NCBI GenBank assembly: GCA_904420205.1 | Contig: CAJFUN010000049.1 | Span: forward strand, 1 to 35,563 | DNA from: Candidatus Parachristensenella avicola | GTDB taxonomy: Bacteria; Bacillota; Clostridia; Christensenellales; UMGS416 | DNA: 35,563 bases | Direction of reading: 5' to 3' | Shown: piece by piece, positions 15,668 to 22,024 of the stretch | Layout: the number at the start of each line of letters is the position of its first letter | How positions within the stretch are numbered: the stretch's first letter is position 1 | Translations under genes and position numbers: made by a program | The notes under the pieces: model-generated | Told to the model about the DNA's origin: nothing | Databases searched by the model: none | Seen by the model: only the letters and a program-made list of their open reading frames with translations

Positions 15668-16615
15668 TTAAATGTTGATTTGCTTAATTACGTCTTTGAG
15701 TACGTCGGCGCTGTGATAGAGCTTGTGCAGTTCTTCATCGGTCAGCGCGGGGGCGATATTGCCCTTGATGCCGGTGGAGCCAACCACGGACATGATGCTT
15801 AGGCACACGTCATGCAGACCGAATTCACCGTTCATCATGGAGGAAACCGTCAGCACGGTATCGGTGCTGCTGAAAATACATTTGCAGATATGGCACACCG
15901 AGGCGGCGATGGCGTAGTAGGTTGCGCCCTTGCGGCCGATGATCTTGCCGCCAGAGGTACGCACGTACTTTTCAACCTCCTCGTAATCGAGATCCGGCAG
16001 AAGTTCAGTGGTCTTATTGAGGCTGTTGCGGTAATCCTCCAGCGGGATGCTGGAAATGGTCGCCATGGACCAGGGGATAAAGGAGCTGTCGCCATGCTCG
16101 CCCAGAACATAGGCATGGACGTTCTTCTGGCTGATCGAAAAGTATTCGGCCAAACGCGTACGCAGCCGGGCGGTATCCAAGATGGTGCCGGAACCCATGA
16201 TGTGGTTGGAGGGCAGGCCCGATACCTTAGCAAAGACATAGGTGAGGATATCCACCGGGTTGCTGACCAGAATGTAAATGGCATTGGGCGCATGCTTGAC
16301 GACCTGAGGCACGATGCTCTTGATGATGTCCACGTTCGTCTGGGTTAGGTCAATGCGGGATTGGCCGGGCTTACGGGCGATGCCGGAGGTAACAATGACG
16401 ATGTTGGAGTTCTCCGCATCGGTATAGCTGCCGGCATAGATCTGCGTCTGAGAGGTGAAGGGCGTCGCCTGGCGGATATCCATAGCCTCGCCCAGCGCTT
16501 TCTGGGTGTTGACGTCGATCAAGACAACCTCGGAGGCAATGCCGTTGACCGCCAAGGTGTATCCGATGGTGGAGCCTACGCTTCCGGCGCCGATGATCGT
16601 GATTTTGTTCGTCAT
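15668..16615 (-). CDS. mdh: Malate dehydrogenase on a lactate-dehydrogenase-like scaffold
   Basis: A 315-residue NAD-dependent 2-hydroxyacid dehydrogenase: GAGSVGSTIGY (residues 9-19), an Asp at the end of the second strand (D34, NAD preference), catalytic D147/R150 and H174 in GEHGDSS. Overall it resembles L-lactate dehydrogenase and automatic annotation may say ldh. The substrate-selecting loop reads ARKPGQSR with Arg81 at the position called 102 in LDH numbering, where LDH has Gln and MDH has Arg. Together with co-transcription with fumC and fumarate reductase genes, malate/oxaloacetate is the likely pair. The ATG at 16615 has GGAGAAGG 6 bases upstream. It is the first gene of the thirteen-gene operon. 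Confidence 0.86.
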   Translation of the reverse strand: MTNKITIIGAGSVGSTIGYTLAVNGIASEVVLIDVNTQKALGEAMDIRQATPFTSQTQIYAGSYTDAENSNIVIVTSGIARKPGQSRIDLTQTNVDIIKSIVPQVVKHAPNAIYILVSNPVDILTYVFAKVSGLPSNHIMGSGTILDTARLRTRLAEYFSISQKNVHAYVLGEHGDSSFIPWSMATISSIPLEDYRNSLNKTTELLPDLDYEEVEKYVRTSGGKIIGRKGATYYAIAASVCHICKCIFSSTDTVLTVSSMMNGEFGLHDVCLSIMSVVGSTGIKGNIAPALTDEELHKLYHSADVLKDVIKQINI

Positions 16616-16727
16616 GATAAACCTTCTCCATTCACATTTTTTCGAGTAGGCCTTTGGCCTGGGAATCAAAAGTCAGATTGGAAAGGGGATACCGTATACG
16701 CCGATGTATCCATATTCCAATATCGAT

Positions 16728-16756
16728 ATTATAATAACGATATGCGCGCTTGTCAA
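16728..16756 (-). promoter_or_regulatory. Sigma-A promoter of the mdh-fumC-hdr-flx-frd-rex operon
   Basis: On the minus strand TTGACA (16756-16751) and TATAAT (16733-16728) are separated by exactly 17 bases, a full consensus match. The transcript would have a leader of about 105 bases before mdh. Such a strong core promoter usually needs a repressor. Confidence 0.92.
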
Positions 16757-16769
16757 CATTTTATGACAG
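16750..16769. promoter_or_regulatory. Inverted repeat overlapping the -35 box, candidate operator
   Basis: TTGTCA at 16750-16755 and TGACAG at 16764-16769 form an inverted repeat with an 8-base spacer lying directly over the -35 hexamer. Rex sites (TTGTxAA...TTxACAA) look similar but are two bases more compact, so this may be a variant Rex site or belong to another regulator. A second imperfectly filled palindrome, ATATCG-N12-CGATAT (16720-16743), spans the -10 box. Confidence 0.45.
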
Positions 16770-16778
16770 AATTCTCAC

Positions 16779-16809
16779 AAAAAAGGGCCGCCGGTCAATT
16801 ACCGGCGGC
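16779..16809 (-). terminator. Rho-independent terminator of the SGNH hydrolase gene
   Basis: A perfect 9-bp stem GCCGCCGGT/ACCGGCGGC (16787-16795 and 16801-16809), loop CAATT, is followed on the minus strand by CCTTTTTT. It ends about 170 bases after the SGNH gene and lies just upstream of the redox operon promoter, insulating it. Confidence 0.85.
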
Positions 16810-16979
16810 AACCCTGCGATAGAGGCTTGGATATAGGGAAAAAATTGAAGAACAAGGGAAAAATAGAAAGGAGGCCCAGGACAGCAAAGAATTGAATCTT
16901 GCGGGTCAAATTACGTCCCACGTGGGCCGATTATCACCAGCCAGGAAGGGCGGCGTGGGGGCGGCGTGGGGCTGGCGCT

Positions 16980-18050
16980 TTACAGGCCCAGCATTTCGCG
17001 AAGAATGGGCTCGACCCTTTGGGCCATGCGCATAAAACCTAAGTCGTTGGGATGACAGCCGTCGACGGTACAGCTGGAGCGGTCGTGCCCTTCCAACAAG
17101 GTCTCACCGTCGAGAAACCACACCTGGCGGTCGCCGCCGGCCCGTGCGCGTTCATAGGTCATGCGTACCGCCGCCCGGCGCGCCTCCATTTCCGGATCTC
17201 CGGCGACAAAATCAGGCCGGGTCATCATAAGAACCGGAAGCTGGGGCTGGCTGGCGCGGATGATATCGAAAAAGGGGCCGTGGGTGCGAGCAAGATGAGC
17301 GGCGTCAGGGGCGTTGTGATCATAGTCCAGAACGAGGGCGGCCAGCGGTAGGGAAGCAATATAGCGGGCCATGAAAGGCTCGCCCAGCGCATTGCCGGAA
17401 AAGCCTAGGTTGATATGATCCACGTCCAGCCAGCGGCTGACTAAGGCCGTATAGCAGGTGGAAGTGCGGCAGGAGCAGCCGCCCTGGGTAATGGAGGAGC
17501 CATAGAAAAGCACCGGCTTACGGATCCGATACGGCGCACCGGGCTGGAGGAGGGCGCCATCGGGCAGGCCTACCGCCAGCGAACGAAGGCCGTTATATAG
17601 CGGCAAATAAAGCGTCACCTGCTTAAGGGATGGCCCAGGCAGCAAAACGGTGCCCATATACCGTAAGGCAGGGCTTCCGTCAGAATCAAATCCAGGGCGC
17701 AAGGTGGCGCGGTAGTCCCCGTCCGCAAAGACGTCGATCCCGGAGCTGCCCGTTAAAGGCATATGGGGGAAAAGACATTTTTCATAAAGCTCTACCGCCA
17801 GATGGATCGCCTGCGCATCGGTGGCAAAGCGGATCCGGACGCCGGCCGTATGATAACTGAGCGCCTGCAGCTGGGGAGAGGCCTCATGGAAGGCCGCGGC
17901 CGGCAGGCGGCACGGGGGCATGCTGACGTCGTCCGGCAGCCCATGGCAAGTAAAGGGCGCGGAAAAGGCATCGTAAAACCTTGTATCTTCGGGAATATTC
18001 AGCGTTTGGCGCAGGTTCGGGTCTATTTCCAACAAAGAAAGCGTTGCCAT
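16980..18050 (-). CDS. SGNH/GDSL-family hydrolase (carbohydrate esterase-like)
   Basis: A 356-residue cytoplasmic protein (no signal peptide). The N-terminal 175 residues look like a beta-sandwich domain as in two-domain SGNH esterases. The catalytic half shows block I FYGSSITQG (nucleophile Ser186), block III-like NLGFSGN (Gly217/Asn220 oxyanion), a VLDYDHN strand, and block V DGCHPNDLG supplying Asp and His. Family members deacetylate or de-esterify sugars; the substrate here is unknown. The start at 18050 is set by AGGAGG 9 bases upstream; more upstream in-frame ATGs lie inside the promoter. It has its own promoter and terminator. Confidence 0.88.
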   Translation of the reverse strand: MATLSLLEIDPNLRQTLNIPEDTRFYDAFSAPFTCHGLPDDVSMPPCRLPAAAFHEASPQLQALSYHTAGVRIRFATDAQAIHLAVELYEKCLFPHMPLTGSSGIDVFADGDYRATLRPGFDSDGSPALRYMGTVLLPGPSLKQVTLYLPLYNGLRSLAVGLPDGALLQPGAPYRIRKPVLFYGSSITQGGCSCRTSTCYTALVSRWLDVDHINLGFSGNALGEPFMARYIASLPLAALVLDYDHNAPDAAHLARTHGPFFDIIRASQPQLPVLMMTRPDFVAGDPEMEARRAAVRMTYERARAGGDRQVWFLDGETLLEGHDRSSCTVDGCHPNDLGFMRMAQRVEPILREMLGL

Positions 18051-18070
18051 GGGATCAGCCCTCCTCATGC

Positions 18071-18129
18071 ATGCGGCTATGAGCCGCATATTTTCCTTCA
18101 GTATATCACGGAGAACTTCCGGCCGTAAA
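18071..18129 (-). promoter_or_regulatory. Promoter and 5' hairpin of the SGNH hydrolase gene
   Basis: On the minus strand TTTACG (18129-18124) and TATACT (18105-18100) are 18 bases apart. The predicted transcript start falls just before an 8-bp hairpin (ATGCGGCT/AGCCGCAT, 18071-18089). That hairpin sits immediately ahead of the AGGAGG and could stabilise the mRNA or mask the ribosome site. Confidence 0.6.
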
Positions 18130-18158
18130 GCGGTAGCGCTGGGCAAAAGGGCATCCGT

Positions 18159-18563
18159 TTACCGCCTCTGCGACAGCTCTTCGATTAGGCACACCAAAAG
18201 TTGTCCCAGCGAGGCTAAAGTAATAAGGAAGCTAAACGATAATGCGAAGATAAGCAGCGCGGCAAGCACGCTGCCGGGCGGCAAGGCGCTGGACAGCGCC
18301 ACGATGGAAAAGAAGAGCGTGAAAAGGCAGGCGGCCGATAAGCAAGGACCCCAGCAAAACACGCCGGACAGCACGGGAGAGAATAGGCGGGCTGCGACGA
18401 TCAAAAGCGCCAAGATAGCCAGCGCCAGCACGGAGCACAGCAAGATAAAGGGGATCGCTAACGCTAGGTGCGGGAAGCAGCCCAAAAAGAAGAGTAAGGC
18501 GGCCGCAACCGCGACAGGCAGGGACACTATTACAGTAAAGCCACAATTTTTTGCATTGCACAT
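18159..18563 (-). CDS. Small membrane protein of unknown function (four predicted helices)
   Basis: A 134-residue very hydrophobic protein. Four transmembrane segments are likely at about residues 9-30, 34-58, 64-90 and 98-125; the short N-terminus contains two cysteines (MCNAKNCG) and the C-terminus ends in charged EELSQRR. I do not recognise the family. The start at 18563 is chosen for the GGGAGCGG 6 bases upstream; a longer reading to 18722 would add 53 non-hydrophobic residues with no ribosome site. It lies 108 bases upstream of the SGNH gene, which has a separate promoter. Confidence 0.6.
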   Translation of the reverse strand: MCNAKNCGFTVIVSLPVAVAAALLFFLGCFPHLALAIPFILLCSVLALAILALLIVAARLFSPVLSGVFCWGPCLSAACLFTLFFSIVALSSALPPGSVLAALLIFALSFSFLITLASLGQLLVCLIEELSQRR

Positions 18564-18836
18564 GGTATTCCGCTCCCTTTTTCTTTTGTATTGATCCGGA
18601 TGATATACTATAGGGTATGAAAAGCAAAGCAGGGGGGTGCCGGGACTACGACAAAGACAACGTGCATCCGGAACGAGCGGATATCCCAAGCGCATCGGTC
18701 CAGCCTTCGTTTTTGGGCCCAAGGGGGAACCGAATGCAGCTTAACCAGTCTAAATAGGTAGGAGGATCTGCGCCTATGGGATTTAGCGGGCGGTTTTCAT
18801 GCTAGAGGATGGGGAAAGAAAGGGGAGGAAGGGACG

Positions 18837-19760
18837 ATGAGAAAGCGGGCCTTGCTGTGCATACTGGCTTTCTTGCTATGCCTTGCGCCGGCGGCGTTAG
18901 CTGAGCCGGAAGATGAAACCACAGGCACACAGCCTACAGCCTCGACGGTTAAGGCGATCATTCCGGAGACGGTGGACCTGGGCCGGTGGAACGATTTTAA
19001 TCCGCTGAACTACTGGCCGTGGCGCAGCTTGCGGGTTCAGATCAAGGGCGGGCTGCAGGAACCGGCCTATTTGGATGTGCTGACAATCGACGGCGCCGGC
19101 AAATGGAGGGCTATAGACAACGAGCGGCTGCAGGCAGAAGGACTTACCCGCGAGGCCATGGAGCCGCTTTTGGATGCGGCGCCGGAGGGGTGGAGCGGAA
19201 TCCTGACCCGCGTCCACGACGGAGGCCGAACGCAGGGGAAAATGACGGCATCGGACGACGGATGGTATCTGGAGCGCGCCCTACCGGAAAACATTCGCGT
19301 GGCGATCTACCTACCAGAGAGCGGGAAAAGCTATTGTACGGAACCTTTACGGCTGCGTCAGTATCAAAGTGTGATCGAGTGGGATCCTGCCACCGGACAG
19401 GCGAGGGTATTGCACCAAACCCAAAGCGGGCTGTGGCGGTTGAAGCTTTTGCTGCGGATCCTGGCTGCGGCGGGGCTGACGTTGTTAGCCTGTATGCCGG
19501 TAATAGACCGAGGCCGGCGCGGCATCTTTGCCGTCAAGCTGGGCTCCGGTATATGCTACATGCTGCTGGTTTTCCTGCTGCCCAGCTTGTTCGAGGGCCA
19601 TTATGTGCTGGCCTTGATCCTTGCGCAACTTTTGCTTTCTGCGGGGGAAAGCTATCTGGTTTATGCGAAAATTGCCGGCCGACAAATGAAGCCGACGTTG
19701 GTGTATGGATGCGCCTCGCTGGCTGCGTCGCTAGCGCTGGGGCTTTGGTGGCTGAGTTGA
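18837..19760 (+). CDS. Membrane-anchored exported protein of unknown function
   Basis: A 307-residue protein. The first 22 residues form a typical signal peptide (MRKR, hydrophobic core, ALA before EPED). An extracytoplasmic domain of roughly 180 residues (about 23-205) follows, and then four hydrophobic segments between residues 206 and 306. The exported part has no motif I recognise and no cysteine pairs typical of redox domains. GGGAGGAAGGGACG provides the ribosome binding site. It ends 24 bases before the LURP-one-like gene and is probably co-transcribed with it. The 270 bases upstream show no convincing promoter. Confidence 0.7.
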   Translation: MRKRALLCILAFLLCLAPAALAEPEDETTGTQPTASTVKAIIPETVDLGRWNDFNPLNYWPWRSLRVQIKGGLQEPAYLDVLTIDGAGKWRAIDNERLQAEGLTREAMEPLLDAAPEGWSGILTRVHDGGRTQGKMTASDDGWYLERALPENIRVAIYLPESGKSYCTEPLRLRQYQSVIEWDPATGQARVLHQTQSGLWRLKLLLRILAAAGLTLLACMPVIDRGRRGIFAVKLGSGICYMLLVFLLPSLFEGHYVLALILAQLLLSAGESYLVYAKIAGRQMKPTLVYGCASLAASLALGLWWLS

Positions 19761-19784
19761 TCCGGAAGAAAAAGGAGGAAGGAT

Positions 19785-20261
19785 GTGCGTCTGCTTTTTA
19801 AGCAACGGCTGTTTTCATGGTTCGATAGTTACGACATTTATGACGAGGCGGAAAACGTTGTTTTTACGGTGAGAGGCAAGCTGGCCTGGGGGCACTGCCT
19901 GGAGATATTCGACTGCTTAAATCACCATGTGGGCACGGTGCGGGAGGAGGTGCTGACCTTTATGCCGCGCTTTGCCCTGTATGAAGGGGACCGGTATATT
20001 GGCCAGATGAAAAAGGCCTTTACCTTGTTTAAGCCGGTATATACCCTGGATATGAATGGCTGGAGCGTGGAGGGCAACCTTTTGGGATGGGATTACCGAG
20101 TGACCGACGGGCAGGGACGCTTGGTCATGCAGGTCTCCAAGGAGCTGATGCGTTGGAGCGATACCTATGTGATTGACGTTTATGATGCCCGCAACAGCTT
20201 GCTGGCCCTGATGATCGTGCTGGCTATCGACGCGGCTAACTGCTCCCAGGGGAATGGATGA
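19785..20261 (+). CDS. LURP-one-related / phospholipid scramblase-like small protein
   Basis: A 158-residue protein with the LURP-one (Tubby-like C-terminal) layout of alternating short beta-strands. The signs are the opening LLFKQRLFSWFDSYDIYDE, a V-x-x-G-x-x-x-x-G-x-x-L-x-I-x-D block (residues 24-45), a FTLFKPVYTL strand in the middle, and a closing hydrophobic helix (ALMIVLAIDAAN). In bacteria the family is widespread and uncharacterised, possibly binding membrane lipid. The start is GTG with GGAGG 6 bases upstream. The pair with the preceding exported membrane protein suggests an envelope-related role. Confidence 0.82.
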   Translation: MRLLFKQRLFSWFDSYDIYDEAENVVFTVRGKLAWGHCLEIFDCLNHHVGTVREEVLTFMPRFALYEGDRYIGQMKKAFTLFKPVYTLDMNGWSVEGNLLGWDYRVTDGQGRLVMQVSKELMRWSDTYVIDVYDARNSLLALMIVLAIDAANCSQGNG

Positions 20262-20271
20262 GCCAAACGAT

Positions 20272-20308
20272 AAAAAACAGAGCCGGTAAAATCCGGCTCT
20301 GTTTTTTT
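20272..20308. terminator. Strong bidirectional terminator
   Basis: A 9-bp perfect stem CAGAGCCGG/CCGGCTCTG (20278-20286 and 20293-20301) is flanked by six A and seven T. It ends both the LURP-one-like gene and the convergent radical SAM gene. Confidence 0.93.
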
Positions 20309-20314
20309 ATCTCG

Positions 20315-22024
20315 TTAGGCAAGCACTTGGTATTGGCACCGTTCGGGGCCTCGGTCTTCATCTGCATAGCGGTATAGCACCTGGTGGGCGGGGCGGCCTT
20401 GTAGGACGATGGGCGGGTCATAGTTTTCTACATGATACAGCCGGGCCCGGTGTGCGCCGGATAGGCCTGCCAGAGGGGCGAGCAATCCACCAACGGCCAT
20501 GGAACGCTCCATAACGGCATGCGCCTCGGGCGAAGGCGTGGGACGTAGGCAATGGGGATACCGGTTGGGCTTGCCATGGCAGATCCAGTCATGACGCAAC
20601 AGCCCCTCCAGCGGGATCGCTTGGAGCTCGGGCATGGCGCTCAGCGCGCGATATAGACCCTCGTACCGGTTTTCAAGAGAAAGGGGCCGGTCCATAAGCC
20701 CAAGGGACCGAAACGCGCGGGCCACACGGCAAAACAGGGCAAAGGCACCCTGGCCTAGCGCGTCGGTCGCGGCGGCTAAGGTATGGCAAGCCGCTTGAGC
20801 GTTATAAGTCCATTCCAGTACGGCTTCCACATCTTTCAAAAAGGCAAGTTCCTCGAAGGACATCCAGGGAGTGGAAACTACTTCATAAGGCGGAAAATCG
20901 CAGCAGATCATTCCAAGTTCTTGGGCCCGGAGCGCCAACTCGCTTCCTTTTAGCAGCTTGAGAAAGCCCAACTGCAGCACATGAGGACCATATGACAAAA
21001 TCTCGTTAAAGGAGCGCTCAAAGGATGCCATGTCCTCATAAGGCAAACCTGCGATGAGATCCAGGTGCAGGTGTGTATTGCGCATTGCCCGGATCCGCCG
21101 GACGTTGGAGGCTAGGCGGCTAAGATCATCCTGCCGGTGGATTGCGGCCCGTGTGGGCGGATATGTGCTTTGTACGCCGATTTCTAGCTGGAAAAGGCCG
21201 GGCGGCGCCTTTTCCAATCGGGATAGAAAAGCCTCTGACAGTAGATCCCCCCGCACCTCCATATGCAGGTTGGTTGCGCCGCATCGGTGGTAACGCGCGT
21301 CCAGCTCGAGAGCCATATCCAGGATCGCCGCGGCCCGGTCCGGATGACAGTTAAAGGTGCGATCCACCAGCTTAATTTGGCTGACGCCGGCAGCGAACAA
21401 AGCTTCCAGTTCCTGCCGAACCTTTGGCAAAGGCATAAAGCGCACGGTCTGGCGCTGACCGGAAAGGCAAAAAGCGCAGCGCCCCGGGCACCCTCGGCTG
21501 GTTTCATAGTATACCGGGCGATGCGTCAGCGCGGAAAGTTCCTCCGCATAGGCGAAGGGCAATTCCTGCAGGTCGATGACCGGACCATGATGGAAGGGCG
21601 TCCCCCGGCACAAGGTGCCGGGGGCGCCCAGCGGATTGCCGGTTTGCTCCCAGTGATCCAGCCATCCGCGATACACTAGCTCACCTTCGCCAGGGATAAT
21701 AAAGTCGATCTCCGGATGCGCCGCGAGAAAATCCTCACCTTCGTAGGAGAACTCAGGTCCGCCGAGGAAAAGAATCAGATCAGGCTGGAGCTGACGCAGC
21801 ACGCCGGCCAGCTCCAACATCCGCTGACGGTTCCATATATAGCCGGAAAAGCCCACCGCGTCGGGATGATTGGATAGAATAGCCCGAACCAGACGTAGCG
21901 GCGGGTCCTGCATCGTCCCCTCGACCACCACCGTGTGCGACGGCGCCATGGCCCGCAGCAACCGAACCGCGGGATTGGTGTGGACATACCGTGAGTTGAC
22001 CGCCGTCAGAACGATACGCTTCAT
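20315..22024 (-). CDS. B12-binding-domain radical SAM protein (DUF4080 type)
   Basis: A 569-residue protein. The N-terminal B12-binding-like domain opens MKRIVLTAVNSRYVHTNPA and has an FLGGPEFSYE region near residue 93; it lacks a clear DxHxxG cobalamin ligand motif. The radical SAM core carries CPGRCAFC (CxxxCxxC, near residue 180) for the [4Fe-4S] cluster and SAM. A long C-terminal DUF4080 region follows. Proteins of this kind are common in Clostridia and remain uncharacterised. ATG at 22024 overlaps the helicase stop (ATGA) and has GGAGG at 7-base spacing, so translation is coupled to the helicase; an in-frame start further upstream lies inside the helicase gene and is unlikely. Confidence 0.9.
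   Translation of the reverse strand: MKRIVLTAVNSRYVHTNPAVRLLRAMAPSHTVVVEGTMQDPPLRLVRAILSNHPDAVGFSGYIWNRQRMLELAGVLRQLQPDLILFLGGPEFSYEGEDFLAAHPEIDFIIPGEGELVYRGWLDHWEQTGNPLGAPGTLCRGTPFHHGPVIDLQELPFAYAEELSALTHRPVYYETSRGCPGRCAFCLSGQRQTVRFMPLPKVRQELEALFAAGVSQIKLVDRTFNCHPDRAAAILDMALELDARYHRCGATNLHMEVRGDLLSEAFLSRLEKAPPGLFQLEIGVQSTYPPTRAAIHRQDDLSRLASNVRRIRAMRNTHLHLDLIAGLPYEDMASFERSFNEILSYGPHVLQLGFLKLLKGSELALRAQELGMICCDFPPYEVVSTPWMSFEELAFLKDVEAVLEWTYNAQAACHTLAAATDALGQGAFALFCRVARAFRSLGLMDRPLSLENRYEGLYRALSAMPELQAIPLEGLLRHDWICHGKPNRYPHCLRPTPSPEAHAVMERSMAVGGLLAPLAGLSGAHRARLYHVENYDPPIVLQGRPAHQVLYRYADEDRGPERCQYQVLA

Larger units (their letters stand above)
16616..16979. other. Intergenic region between the redox operon promoter and the SGNH gene
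   Basis: This 364-base gap holds the redox operon promoter with inverted repeats around it, the terminator of the SGNH gene (both described separately), and about 170 bases with no recognisable gene. In that last part I see a 10-bp palindrome CCCACGTGGG at 16917-16926 and an 11-bp tandem repeat GGCGGCGTGGG at 16949-16959 and 16960-16970. Their roles are unknown. Confidence 0.6.

Noticed and set aside
5451..16348. Many long plus-strand reading frames opposite the redox operon (for example 11168-12445 and 5451-6281).
   Set aside because: They mirror real minus-strand Fe-S and flavoprotein genes, lack ribosome sites and family motifs, and arise from high GC and codon bias.
15668..16669. A longer malate dehydrogenase start at 16669.
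   Set aside because: The extra 18 residues have no family similarity; the ATG at 16615 has GGAGAAGG 6 bases upstream and begins at the normal MTNKITIIGAG position.
16750..16769. Calling the -35 palindrome a definite Rex operator.
   Set aside because: The two half-sites are two bases further apart than in known Rex sites; reported as a candidate operator only.
16949..16970. GGCGGCGTGGG tandem repeat as a CRISPR or VNTR array.
   Set aside because: Only two 11-bp copies with no spacers; probably chance or minor slippage.
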